Below are positions 33,851-46,480 of a DNA stretch of 64,000 bases, piece by piece; the stretch's first letter is position 1, and the number at the start of each line of letters is the position of its first letter. The stretch spans positions 625,001 to 689,000 of the forward strand of contig OX419756.1 in assembly GCA_948567375.1 (NCBI GenBank), read 5' to 3'. The DNA is from Lunularia cruciata (lineage: Eukaryota; Streptophyta; Marchantiopsida; Lunulariales; Lunulariaceae). The notes below the pieces were generated by a model, which was given only the letters and a program-made list of their open reading frames with translations, did no database searches and was not told the DNA's origin. The position numbers and the translations under genes are program-made.

Positions 33851-35440
33851 TGCCCCCCTAGCTGGCGGTTAGGTCCCTCTAACTCCAGATAGCCATCTAC
33901 TCTAAGTATATGGTATACCTTATAATGGGCAAAGCTCAGGAGGCCGGGTGCTATGGAGCCCCATCGTTAGTCGCATATCCGCAATCTATACCATATAAAG
34001 AATAACTAGCTATAGGTCAAGTAAATCTAAGATATAACCATTGTCCCTGAGGAACCACCATGAGAGGACGAGTCATACATGCCATATATCATTCTCTCAA
34101 ACAACTATCACACACTAACATAGTAGCAGCTCCACCAGAAGAGCCACATAACATACACCTCAAACTTGCACGTACAAGTGCCAAGCTTGGGTCCATAGTA
34201 CCATCAATGTTTGGGAGATGGCATGGCACACAATTGCGCACATGATCCTTCCAAACAACACCATCACGTCCTTCTAACACAAGGATTCTAAATGAAAAAC
34301 CTCACGCACTCTCAAGATAGTGCGGCTTGTCAAAACATCGAGTGTTGTTGGTGATGTCTACTATAGATATACAAAGTCACTTGGATGAAATCGACGGATT
34401 GAGGGTCTATAACCTCCTCCTTGAATGGTAGCATAGCATAAAGTATCTCTATGCTGAGCAATTGCCAAGTTCTCAAAGGCCATTCACATCACTCTCAGAA
34501 AGATCTCTACCCGCTGAGAACATGCACTCATCCATACATTGGGGTCATCCAAGTCCAAAACTCAATAGCATCTCGACAAATGGCTGCAGGTAAATCTAGA
34601 TCTTGTCCATAGAGTAGGAGGTAAGGAGAGAAGGATGCTAAGGAGGCTTGCCAACTGAACCAATAGCCCATGGCCAACCAAGGTAACTAGAGATCCCAAT
34701 CTCCCAAGTGGCCTCTCTGCAAACCATACTTTCACAATCCTCTCTTCACCATCTAAACCACTCTCTCTGCTAAGCCATCTACCTCAAGGTGATCTCGGGA
34801 GGTAGTATGGTGATCAATCAAAGCCTTGTCATACAAGACCTGAAACTCCCCCAAGAACTCTGTACCCTGATCAGTCAAAACCTCAGTTGGTGCACCTAAA
34901 TGACTAAGAACTTGATCCAAGAATGAGTAAGTTGTCCTTTCACTTGACTTGTCAAGAAGTGCCACCAACTCAATCCACTTGGAGAAGTGCTCTACCATCA
35001 CCAACAAATCCCAATGATGTCTCACAGTCAGTGATTAAGGTCCAACAAAGTCCAAACTCCAACGGTAACCCAATCCCATGATAGGTAATGGGTGTAAATG
35101 TGGCATAGGAGCATTGAATGATTCTCTTACTTGGTCACAAACCACACATCTGGCAACAAATTGTTGTACCACGGTCTGCATACCGTGCCACCTATAATGA
35201 CTCTAGAGTAAGCTATATGTACGGTTTACTCCAAAATGTAGCTCCTTATGAGCATGACGGACCAATTGTGGTCTCTGTGTGGAAGTGGTACTGCTCGCAC
35301 TCTACCATCCTCCCATACACACAAAAGGTGTCTGCCCTCCAATTTGAATTGTCTGGCTTGCTGAAGGACACGATTTCTCTCCTTGGCCCCAACTGTGCCA
35401 CCCACAACACCAGTGTGAAGATAGTCCATCCTTAAGACAT
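33851..35440 (-). pseudogene. GyMP copy 3 integrase and PHD finger
   Basis: Integrase core blocks LTDQGTEFLGEF and LEVDGLAERVV (catalytic Glu retained) near 34753-35025. The PHD finger (about 34040-34180) keeps CMLC and CDSC, but the Trp before the zinc His is a stop and the His itself is Tyr, so the finger is broken. Frame changes occur on both sides of the core. Confidence 0.85.
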
Positions 35441-35499
35441 CATCATGGATGTCTTGCTGAACTGTACCAATATCTTCACTCTCTTGATCTATGACATCA

Positions 35500-37020
35500 A
35501 TAACTCTTCATGTATGCGCTAAGAGAGATACCACCAAAGCCTCAAAAAATATACAAAAAAGGCATATGCATGCCAACCTGGCACCATCTCCTCATTTGTC
35601 TCACCATGCCAACGTGCTCCAATCTGATCCTATTGGCTAGGATATGGGTTTCTACTCAACCCATCTGCATCACAGTTCACCACTCCAAGTCTATGAACAA
35701 CCGTGAAATCATACTCATGTAAAATCAAAGCCCATCATGCAAGCTTCCTTGAAAGCTTGTCGGACTCCATCAACCACTTCAGCAGCTGATGATCAGTGAT
35801 GAGAGTGAAGGGGTTACCAAATAGATAACATAAAAAATGTGCTACTACCCAAACTGCTGCCAAACACTCTCCCTTATATGAACTATACTTTGCCTCCGCT
35901 GAATTGTTGGAGCAAAGAACATAGGCCACCACAAACCCCTTCCCCTCATCATCATGCTAGGTGAGCACTGCTCCAAGCCCTAACATACTCCAATCAGTAT
36001 GAACTTGAAATGGTCACCCTCTGATCAGTCTCCTCAAAATAAGAGCAGATGTCAACCTCTCCTTGAGCTCAACAAAAGCTCTCTCTTGCTCATCTCCCCA
36101 ATGCCACTCCTGTGTAAGCTTGGTCAGCTTCGTCAAGGCCTTGACAATGGCATTGAATCCTCTAACATAGCGGCAATAGAAGTTTGTCAACCCAAGGAAT
36201 GCTTGCACTTTGGTCACATCCGTAGGCCGAGGAATACATGCAATAGCCTCCACCTTGGTTTGCTGAACACCAAGTCCTCCAGGGTAGATAGTGTGACCCA
36301 AATACTCAACCTACTCATGGAAGAACCTACACTTCCCAAGATGTAACTTGAGTCCATGAGATCTCAACCTCTCAAACACCTCCAACAATTGTCTCTCATG
36401 CTCATCTACATTAGTGCTATAGACTAAAATGTCATCAATATAGCACCAAGCAAAATCCAATCCAGCTAGGATCCTATCCATTACCCTTTGGAACTCAACA
36501 GAAGCATTCTTTAACCCAAATAGTAAGAACCTCCATTGATATAACACATCCTTGCCGTGAGGATCAATAGCCCAAAATGTTGTCTTGGACTTATCCTCCT
36601 CCTTGATCGGCAACTGATGATATCCCGCTCAAAGATCTAGAGTACTAAATAGCTTTGCATGCCCAATCGCATCCAAAATCTCCTCTACTGTAGGCATGGC
36701 GTACCAATCAGCCCTGGTCTATCGGTTGATAGGACGGTAATATCCACATATTTGCCTATCTATGTAGTTGCCATGCATATCCTTCTTGGTTGGCATCACT
36801 GTCGCTGATGCATACTCTCCATGTGAAATCTCCACCAAACTAGCCTCAAAAAGGTCACTACTCTGGCTCTGAATCAATGTCCTCTCCATATCACTATATC
36901 GATAAGGATGTTGAAAAATTGGTGTATCGCTAGTCAGCTCAATCCGTATACCAAGTACCTTCAGAGCACCCAAATCCTTCATACTGAAGGCAAAGCAACT
37001 TGTGTGGCTCCTCAAGAACC
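35500..37020 (-). pseudogene. GyMP copy 3 reverse transcriptase and RNase H
   Basis: RT motifs YASATVMPTKKD, ICGYYRPINR, WCYIDDILVYS (near 36430-36450) and RNase H sites [10 protein letters not shown] and DHQLLKWLM. Frame mostly continuous from 37015 to 35735 with isolated stops. Confidence 0.85.
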
Positions 37021-37215
37021 TCCAAACTCTCTGTCTTTCCTCTCTAGTACGCTTGGGTCCAAGATCTGGCTCCCAAGTATCCTCTGTAACTGTAGTAAGA
37101 GTGGAAGATGTACTGACTAGCTGCTACACTGGGCCCTTGGGAGCAATAGTGTCATGACCCCGACCACTAGAGGTCCCAACCTTTGTGTGAAAAACTCCTT
37201 CCACTTTGGCTACAA
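37021..37215 (-). pseudogene. GyMP copy 3 residual linker before RT
   Basis: Retains the RT-proximal part of the linker only; it is joined directly to the methyltransferase motif III region by a deletion. Confidence 0.6.
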
Positions 37216-37490
37216 GCTCCCAGAAAGGAAATATTTGCTGGTAGGACCTTCTGCTAACCTTTGACTGTTGACAATGGTAAGAACTCTAGATACCAATAGG
37301 CCAAGTATGCCACATGATGTAGAGAGACTCACCTAGTAGTCTCATCTTTCTCTACATACAAGTACCTTTGTACTCATATACCCGCTTGTAATACCGCAAC
37401 TAGTCCGGTGCTAATCCTACCAAACAACTCCAATAGACATATTCCCTCTACTGGATATTGCCAAGCAATGAGTGTGGTATCTAGAAGTGT
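37216..37490 (-). pseudogene. GyMP copy 3 methyltransferase remnant (motifs I-III only)
   Basis: LLELFGRISTGLVAVLQAGI and YVEKD are present but motifs IV-X are missing. Relative to copy 2 about 970 bp (roughly 23672-24640) are deleted, with GCTCC shared at both edges, so no catalytic Cys exists here. Confidence 0.85.
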
Positions 37491-38260
37491 CAAAGCAATT
37501 GACTCTAGAGGCTCATCCTCACACTCATCCCCTGATGGTACAAAGGCTCCACTCCAAGCCTAATGCATCGACCGATCTGCATGGTGCTGCAATGCCTCCT
37601 TTGAACTCCACAATGGAACATCCAAGGTGGATGGAACAATCCAACTTGTACTCCAAATCCAAGTGATCTCCTTTGGTACTAGAGTATCCTCTGCATGGGC
37701 GTTCCCCCTCCAACAAGTTACCAAGCCAAGTAACTGCACCACTGAAAGCTAAAACTGATATTGCCATGGTCACGGACTGTAGTGAGCCAAGACTGCCACT
37801 CTTGAAGCGTATTGGTAGGCAACATACCCATCCCTCACCAGACTGCCAACCTGGTCTATAGGAGGCTATCTCCTCCCAATAGTCAATGCTGAAACCCATG
37901 GAGTATAACACTGCTCCTCCAACTAGCACATCATATGACTCAGCTATTGTCGCAATAGCCTGAGCTCTCACCACCAAGCTATCAGTTGGATGACCAGGCT
38001 GAACCTAGACAACAAGCTCCCCACGTGTGATATACTATGTCAAACCACCACCTAGAGATGTTTGGATCTGAAATGGACATCTCTCCACATCAATCTTCTG
38101 TAACTCCAGACCGACAACTTCAGCCTTCCCCAACATAAGGGGTTGCGCACCAAAGTCTAACAAGACACTCTATGGTGTATAGACCTTCCATGAAGGTCCC
38201 ACCAAACAAAAATCCTACTCTGGTTATCCAATAGGACAACACGAGGGGTGAACCATGCTC
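37491..38260 (-). pseudogene. GyMP copy 3 aspartic protease region
   Basis: Catalytic motif reads DFGA in place of DSGA (minus strand of about 38141-38165); YDVLVGGAVLYSMGF follows. Broken by stops. Confidence 0.8.
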
Positions 38261-40312
38261 TCTCAAAGGCCGGTCTAGTTGGCAACTCCTCCAGTCTAAC
38301 CGCTGCTGCTTACCCTAAACCACTGATTGCTGAATGGATCCCATGCTCCTCAACCAAGTCAACTCCACTGCCAATCACCTTTTCTCTAGTAGTAGGAACC
38401 GCATCATCCCTACTTTCACAAAGCATGGTAGCCAACCGGAACATTGGGGCTGGGTCAACTCCCAGTGTAAACATGTCACTGGTTGAAACAAAGGATGCCG
38501 CATAATCAATTGAGCCGCCCCCAACATCATGCTAGACTCAGTGTATGTAGTAGCAGGTGGTTGACTAGCGGGAAGTCCATCATGTACTCACTCTATCACC
38601 ACCTACCACACCTACACTAGGACGTTTAGGAACCATGGATGTTGTCTGCAATGCCTCAGATAGCATGAAAGACTAGGGAAGTTTGACCTATCTCCCAACC
38701 TCTCTTCTCTATGGGTCCAACTCCACTGATACTCCTCTAGGCTTTGGAGCATGTACTGCACTCCTAGTCACTGCTGCAGATGCATCCACTTGTGCTGCTC
38801 CGCACATGAAATCCAAAGACTCTCTATCACCAACATATGAGGTAGAAGCCTCATCGCCATAGCCATACTAGCTAATCTCTGCTCCAACTGCTCAATTTGA
38901 GTAGCCATAGTTGTATCAAAAGTAAGGGCAGGTACTGCACTCCTACTAGGTGCAGATCCTCTATCACCACCTCTACCACCTTGTCCTCCATGAACTGGAG
39001 CTTCTCTACTACTTGCCATAGCAGCCCTATCACTTCGTAACTCCATGTGTAGATCAAAGCACTGGTCACTAGTGTGACCAAATCTATGGCAGTGCTCACA
39101 TTGCCTCTGTGCTGGCTATGATGCACTAGAGGTATCAGGTTTGCTACCTTGAGTACACTCTCCTATGGTGAGGTCTACCACAAGTCCAACAAGCAACACT
39201 ACCACTCATTGGCTGCTGCTGACCCAAAGATGAAGGTAAGGGTCTAGCTACACTAGGCCTTCCACTCGCTCCATAGGATCTAGGCTGTCCACCCTATCCT
39301 CAAAAACCAACTGGGTGTGACACACTCTGCTGCACTCTAGAAGAAGTCACAACCGTGGATGAGGTCTCCTTACCAAATCCAGATGTCACCACTCTCTCCT
39401 CCACCATGTTAAGCTCAATATGCTCAGCCAAACCAAAGACCACTGCCAAAGTAGGCAAAGTAGCCTATAGCATCATAAACTCTACGTTGCAACTCCCTAT
39501 CCAATATCTCATACCACAACTAGCCTGCTTGGGTCTCAATAACTCCCTGAGTGAAACTGATCAGCCGCCTCATGCGAGTGTATGCCTCACGTAGGCTCTC
39601 TCCATCCTTCCACTAGAACTCCTACAAGCTCCTCAGCTTGTCAGTCCGCACTCCTTGGTAGTTCTACCTCAAACACAAGAAGAACTCCACCATGGGGTTA
39701 AACCCCGGTACCACACCACCTCCTGAAGCAGTACCTCCACTCGTAATAGCACTATCTCTAGCTAGTGCACCTCCAATAGCTCCACCAACACTACTCAAGC
39801 TAGAACTTGTAGGTACAGCCAATCTACTCATGGCCACCAAGCCTGAAGTTTAAGAGACAAAGTTCAGAGACCAATACTGTCTCCATAACTCAATCTCCCC
39901 CAAATGAGCTCTCTTGAACTCATGGTAGTCATCCATTGGTGGACCCTCCAAATGCTGAAACAACTCCTTCCATGCCATGAAAGGTGTAAATAGTCGGGTT
40001 CCGCATCTGTTGTAGATCACACCAACTATTGAACTCCTAGATGAAGTCATCCAACTCAATGGTACCCATTGTACCAGGGTAACGCTTAGGGCTTTTGGAG
40101 GCCCCATAAATCTCATCCATGTTCCACAACAACGGTGCAGACACGCCAAGTGCACTCTCAACTGAATGAGCTCCTATGTCAAACTAAAACTCGGAGTCAA
40201 TCTCCTCCCTCATTGGGACTTGAGATACAAGCTGATACTGAGTACCACTCCAAGTAAACCCACTGCATACTATAGAGCTATCTCCTCTAGAATCCCCAAA
40301 GAACTCAATCAT
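38261..40312 (-). pseudogene. GyMP copy 3 gag
   Basis: Opens with MIEFFGDSRG at an ATG equivalent to the copy 1 start. Capsid region LFTPFMAWKELFQHLEGPP and MDDYHEFKRAHL; knuckle region near 39050-39200; coiled coil TQIEQLEQRLASMAMA. Frame changes near 40160 and 38900. Confidence 0.8.
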
Positions 40313-41445
40313 GACAAAGTAACCGCAACCGCAAATTGCAACAACAAACCGGAACCACAAACTGCAACCGTAAGTACCCCACCAAGTGCAAACATCACCA
40401 AGTGCCAACACCAACTAAGGACCACCCACTAATGTAACTCTAACCAAGATAACTACACTAGGGGAAAGGGCAACATGTAATCTGCCATCACAACATGCAC
40501 TCTCACGGTCTGAAGGTCATCATTCTTTGCCTCACCAGAGAGAAACAAAGGTAGTCTGACTAGTTGTCACTCCAACCTCACTACCAAGAGCACACCAGAG
40601 CACCAATGCTCAATAGTCAGGGCACCTCACACAAACATGGTGCACAAACATGAAGTAGAAAATGGAGGGGATCCAATCACAAGAAATCAAAATGAAAACT
40701 CTCCATCTCATAAAACAACACAGGATTGACTCTACCACCATTTGGCATTTGACATAAGAGAAGTTTGTATCTAAGTCCTAAGCTACCAGGATCACCAAGA
40801 ATGGGATCAAACTGCATCTCCTAGCCAAAGCTACAAGTGTATAGATAACAATGGCATAGTCACTAGGACAACAAGTGAGGGTGGACCAGTTGGCTAGGGC
40901 ACAAGTCTAGGAACAAGAGATCTAGAAGTCAAACCCTATTGTGCACAATCTAGCAAGATGGGCAGATTTTGCCAACCAATGACCAAGATCTACTCTAAAC
41001 TAGCTAGTCTCACGCAAACAAGGTGGCTTGCTGGCCCTTCTGGCCCTTCTAGGCCTTTGTAGCCTCTCATAGCCCATAGCCCTATGTCTCAAAGCCTCAA
41101 ATTGAAAACACTGGTTTCTCCAAATCACAAATTCACAAGAATAGCTTCCCAACTCCATCTTCAATTTTACTTTCTGAGCCCAACTCGCAACAAATTGGTC
41201 TTGCCTTCACGTCTTGAGCTCAAAATCATAGCCATTGCTCAAAATTTTCTCCTTTTGTGCTAAAAAATTGGCCAGCGCTTCCACACACTATCTGCCTAAC
41301 TGCCAAATCTCCATCAAATAAGGAGCTTCTACACACTAGGGAAAAATTAAACTTCAATCAAACTACAAAAAATCCACCAAGCTTGGAGATACCACCAACA
41401 CTCAAAGTTCTTGCACCCAATTTCCCCCTGATTTCACTTCTCCGA
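40313..41445 (-). other. GyMP copy 3 leader
   Basis: Contains the tRNA-like segment (plus strand 40882-40940: TTGGCTAGGGCAC at 40890-40902 and GTCAAACCCT near 40928-40937). The GGAGGAGTTT tandem repeat is deleted near 41100. Confidence 0.7.
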
Positions 41446-41898
41446 TGTAATTAGATTGTTTACAACTCTCAACTCAACTCAACTCAAATTAGTACTTGAT
41501 TTGTCACTCTATAAACAACCAACAATTGGGCACTGATTACAGTCAAGCCACACCCACTCTAGCTAAGAGAATCCAGGTGACGCTCATCGGCCTCTGTCCA
41601 CCATAGCCAAGAACTCGAAGGCTCAACATCAAAGAAGTGAGCTCTCTAGAGCGGCACTTCAAAAGTAAACCCCCTTGACTCGAGCTAGGTTTGAAACCCT
41701 AATGGTCCCACCGATGGCACAATTGATAGTGCAAATGGTGCAAAATGACGGTGGGCTCCACCGTGAAGTCAGTACTCCAAACACAAAATCTGAGTGTCGA
41801 GAAGTAGTCTTTGAGAAACAACTGAAATAACTCTAACTACTATCACTGGAACTCCAATGTCCGAGCAATCTAGATGTGATACTAAAAATGGCATGACA
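41446..41898 (-). repeat. GyMP copy 3, 5' module B (outer end of tandem)
   Basis: 453 bp, TGTCATGCC at the target duplication to TAATTACA at the leader. No module A is present here, although the 3' end of the same tandem ends with A. Confidence 0.9.
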
Positions 41899-42310
41899 TA
41901 CTTTACACTATGCTACCATTCGAGGAGGAGGTTATTGACCCTCGATTTCATCCAAGAGACTATGTATATTTACAATAGACATCACCAACAACACTTGATG
42001 TTTTGACAGGCCGCACTATCTTGAGAGTGCGTGAGGTTTTGCCATCTGGAATCCTTGTGTTAGAAGGATCTGATGGTGTTGTTTAGAATGATCATGTGCG
42101 CAATGCCACCTCCCAAACATTGATGGTACTATGGACCCAAGCTTGGCACTTGTACATGCAGGCTTGAGGTGTATGTTATGTTGCTCTTCTAGTGGAGCTA
42201 CTACTATGTTAGTTTGCAATAGCTATTTGAGAGGATGGCATATGGCATGTATGACTTCTCCCCTCATGATGGTTCCTCAAAGACAGTGGTTATGTCCTAG
42301 ATGTACATGA
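41899..42310 (+). pseudogene. GyMP copy 1 integrase C-terminus and decayed PHD finger
   Basis: Resumes the copy 1 integrase after the tandem (TACTTTACACTATGC). The PHD part (about 42160-42310) shows CMLC, VCNSY (fourth Cys lost), GWHMAC and CPRC at its end. Confidence 0.8.
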
Positions 42311-42478
42311 CCTATAGTTAGTTCATTCTTTATATGGTGTAGATTGCAGACAAGCGACTAACAATGGGGCTCCATAGCACCCGACCTTCTAATCTTTGCC
42401 CATCATAAAGTATACCATATACTTGGAGTAGATGGCTATTTGGAGTTAGAGGGACCTAACCGCCAACTAGAGGGGCGA
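42311..42478 (+). other. GyMP copy 1 3' untranslated region and polypurine tract
   Basis: Ends CTAGAGGGGCGAT directly before module A. Confidence 0.6.
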
Positions 42479-43140
42479 TTATGTCACTTAAGAGTCTATG
42501 TATGACTTATGTGTGAGTTGTGCTTCTATAGTGTATGATGTTGACAATGATGTATATTGTGTAGCAATATATATACGCATGATAGTTGTCACCCCATTTG
42601 TTGTGTCACATCTAGATTGCTTAGACATTGGAGTTACAGTGATAGTAGTTAGAGTTATTTCAGCTGTTTCTCAAAGACTACTTCCCAACAGTCAGATTTT
42701 GTGTTTGGGGTACTGACTTCACGGTGCGGCCCACCATCACTTTGCACCATTTGCACCGTCAAGTGTGCCATCAGCAAGACTGTTAGGGTTTCAAACCTAG
42801 CTCAAGTCCATGGGTATACTTTCAAAGTGCAACTCCAAAGAGCTCACTTCTTTGCTATTGAGCCTTTGAGTTCTTGGCTATGGTGGACAGAGGCCAACGG
42901 CGTCAGCTGAATTCTCTTAGCTAGAGTGGGTGTGGCTTGACTATCATCAATGCCCAATTTTTGGCAGTTTATAGAGTGCAGATCAAGTATTGATCGGAGT
43001 TGAGTGGATTCAAGAGTTGTAAACAATCTGATTATTATTGCACTTTAGAGTCTATGCATGACTTATGTGTGAGTTTTGCTTCTATAGTGTATGATGTTGA
43101 CAGTGATGTATATTGTGTAGCGATATATATATGCATGACA
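42479..43140 (+). repeat. GyMP copy 1, 3' end: modules A-B-A
   Basis: A at 42479-42586 (108 bp), B at 42587-43034 (448 bp), terminal A at 43035-43140 ending GCATGACA. The sequence after it (ATAACTATTT) is unrelated to GyMP, so this is a true element end. Confidence 0.85.
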
Positions 43141-44819
43141 ATAACTATTTCCTAAAGGTGGTAGTTCAATCAACCCCAAAATGGCTACTACATAATGAAG
43201 ACCTCAACTCTAGAGAATATGTACTATCCTTCCTCGGAGGCACAACTCCAAAAACTCTTTGCATTGATGAAATTATTTGTCTTTGCTCTTGTGGTGCTAT
43301 CTAACAATATTGTTCATTTATGATCCATGGAGGCATTACTTTGCTCCTTTAGAACTCCGAAGGATTTTGCACCCTAGTCACAAGTACTAATGATCACTCA
43401 CACTTAGTCCCTAGTGTTCCTACTACAAATTTTCTTCACAATCACTCTATGAAAGCATGCATCAATATTGTGAATTAAGCAAAAGCAACAAAGAGCTTTT
43501 GTCCCTTTTGCTTTATTCATATTCAATGCAAATGATTCAATGAATTATTTACAACTAGATTAAGGCTTAAATATTTTTTCCTACTCAAAGCCAAAGAAAT
43601 CTAACGGTTGAAGGATTCCAAAGATCTTCTTGGCTCATCCTTGTTGTACATTAACAATCCTATATTTGTTAAGAGAAATTTGAAACTTGGAATTTGAGAG
43701 CAATGGGAATCCAAATCTAGCTATGAGATAGAGCAAAATTCAGAAATTTATAATCTGATCAAGAAAAATATCCATGGAAATTACACCAAATTTCATATGG
43801 TTTGGCAAATATTTGCCTATGTCCATAATTGCACAATTTTTATATTCATTCTTGAACTATTGATCAAGAACTATCAAAGTTTCAATTGACGACAAACTCT
43901 ATAAAGATATATGCACTTGTACTTGCACTTACCTAGTTTTGGAATGTGGTGTGCCAATTGATCAGGTATCTTATCCTTGATTTTTTGGTACAAAGTGATA
44001 TACATCACCTCACAAAGTTCCACAAGTGCAAGCCATTTCTATAGCTTCCATAGTCTTGGAGCCTTCTTATAGCCATGCTTATAGCTCTTGCAATAAGATC
44101 CTGCATCTCTTGCATGACACATTTGTCTCAAAGTTTAGTTGGACATAACTTCCTTTCAAGAGCTCCTTTTTCCATGATCTTAGTGTATGTAGAAAGCAGT
44201 TAAGAAGGCAATTCTGATGAGATAATGCACACCTTATTTTCATATGTATTCACAAAGGAATCAATTCCAACATGAATTGACTTTCTATATACTCTTGTAA
44301 ATAGAATCCCGTAATTTGAAGATTTATCTTGTACTGACTCTTCTACATCTCCTACAATATTTGACCCATAGAGCATTCTTGTAATTAATTAGACTCCACA
44401 CTTAACAATATTTTTGTCTTATCCTTCTCTAGTCACATGTTATTTAATAAAATACCTTATATGTGTTAGGGAAGGTATCAATTCTTCCCAAAGACAACTT
44501 GCAGTTTTTCCGTTTGAAGACTTACCACTTTAAAGGTATCTACAAAGGTCTTACAACCAAAAAGAATATCTACAACTACAAAGAACCTCTTTTGCAAAGA
44601 TCTTCAGACTAAGGTACTATTGCAAAGAATTACCTTTGTCCCTACAAATCCTAATACGGAGTTTGGTTCTTTCCTTGTAGTTTGCAATTTATAAAGCTAA
44701 GGTATTGCAAGATTTGGTAGACTTTCTAATTGGTCCATCTTCTCATGTTTGTACTTCTTCTCTTACAATTTTTGGACCTATACCTTCAGCTTGTGTAACG
44801 TTGTCTTTGTCATCTTACC
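43141..44819. other. AT-rich sequence, no feature recognised
   Basis: Flank of GyMP copy 1. No coding, RNA or terminal-repeat signal found on either strand. Confidence 0.45.
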
Positions 44820-45870
44820 TTGAGTTGCCTCTTTCATCATAGCCACCAATTGATCTTAAAATTTTTTTGATCTTTTAGAGGTTCTTTGACTTTGTTTGTT
44901 TAGTATTATTGCTCAAGGCTAAAAATTCCTTAGTCATCTCTTCTATCATTTGAGGTTGGTTTGTTGCACTCCAGTTCTTCTCCTTCACAAGTTCTTGGGA
45001 TGGACTTTGTAGTTGGGTGACCACTTCCTTCCTATGTTTGGTCATTTGTACTTCCAAGGTGACCATTCTTATCTTGGTGGTTTCTAATTCTCTTAAGATG
45101 CTAACAATATTTTTATCTCTCACCTTAAGAGGCTCTTTGTACCCTTATTGCTTTTGCTTGTGTTCAAGCCAAAGAGCTCTCAAGTCTTCATGCAGCTTTA
45201 AAAATTCTTCTGTGTGTTGAGGCTAATCTACCACAAGGGAGTTATGGTGCTTTATTTTATAGTTCTCTTGCATGAGTGCATTTATCTTCAAGTACTCCTC
45301 CTTGTACAAATTCCAGTCCTTTTCTACATCTTCCTCCCACTTATCTTGCTATGCCTTCATTACGGACAAATTCATATGCAATCTTTGACAAGTAAGGTGT
45401 ATACAGTTATATCTCCATAAGATTTTTGATGTTGAAGCAAGATTGTCTCTATCAATTAAGCATTGGTTTTACCAAATTGAAATGAAAATTGAGCCATCCA
45501 TCACCAATGCTCTTTGTACTTAGGTAATTTCTTCTTCTTCTCTCTACTGCACTCCACTTCAAAGATCTTTGTCTTTATTTTCAATATTGACCTTCCATCT
45601 GGTCTCTTCTTCTTCTATCTTTGCTTTGGCTTCTTTCTATTCTTTGGCTTTGTTTTCTTGAATTGGGTTGAGCGGCTCCCCAGTCCAAAGTTGTGCTTCC
45701 TCTTCTTGATTATCTTTGGCCTAGTCTTCTTGATCCACAACTTGCTCTTTGGAATTTGGTGCATCTTTGTATTGCTCTTGTTCTTTGGATTTAGATGTTG
45801 GCCCTTGTAAGGTAAAAGAGTTGTCTTCCTCTTCTTCTTCTTGCCCTTCTAAATCTTATGCTTCTTTCTC

Positions 45871-45942
<72 letters not shown>

Positions 45943-46480
45943 TTGAGTGTTCTTCCTTAGTCTCTTGGTTGGGTTTCAAGATCTTGATGATATCAATCTC
46001 TTCTTCTTGATTTTGGTAAATCCCTCTTTATCTACCAATTATAAAAATTCTTGGTTTTTGCATATTTTGCATGTACAACTTGATAGTTCCAAAAGATTGA
46101 CTTTCCTTTGGGTTGCAAAGTGAAATACCCAACGGAGTGATAGTGGCTTTAGAACTTCCTTCTTTCTTCTTTGCTTAGCAAGTTTGTTGCCATGTAGAAG
46201 TGGATGGAAAAAGGAGATAGTTAGGTTGCTCTGCTGTATTCTTTGAACTCTTTGATCATGCTCCTTGCCTACAAGTTGAAAATTTGTGACCAATTCACCA
46301 CTTCTCCTTAGTACATATACTCAAAGAAGACGGCCTGGTTATTGTTGATGTAGTTGGTTCTCTATGGTCTGAATAGTTTCATGACCACTTCTACAATTAC
46401 CCTTTGGACTAGGTCTTTGTAATTGCACATTCTTTAGCCATTGTTGATAGATCTCTTCTCTCCAAATGAATCTATGATAA
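44820..46480 (-). pseudogene. Decayed relative of the CC protein
   Basis: Reading the minus strand with frame changes gives NNNQAVFFEYMY, VVNWSQIFNL and SPFSIHFYMATNLLSKEER followed by SHYHSVGY (about 46150-46345), matching in order the CC1 blocks HQAVFFHKMF, INWAK, PFAAHFYLGLNLLNAAEQ and SHFHPDL. An acidic part follows (QEEEEEDNSFTLQGPTSKS, compare EEPEFTLQSGDTSS in CC1), then Lys/Glu-rich coiled coil (LRELETTKIRMVTLEVQ at 44875-45123). Many stops; an AT microsatellite interrupts it. Older than CC1. Confidence 0.5.
45873..45939. repeat. (AT)n microsatellite
   Basis: Uninterrupted AT dinucleotide run of about 67 bp inside the decayed CC relative. Confidence 0.95.

Larger units (their letters stand above)
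18925..41898 (-). mobile_element. GyMP copies 2 and 3: head-to-tail tandem of two elements
   Basis: On the minus strand: B (41446-41898), copy 3 internal, A, B (holding CC1), A, B (28979-29405), copy 2 internal, A, B, A (18925-19042). The whole block interrupts the integrase of copy 1 and is flanked by TACT at 18921-18924 and 41899-41902. The outer ends are short inverted repeats, TGTCATGC and GCACGACA. The single target duplication for two elements suggests integration as a dimer or insertion of one element exactly at the end of the other. Confidence 0.85.
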
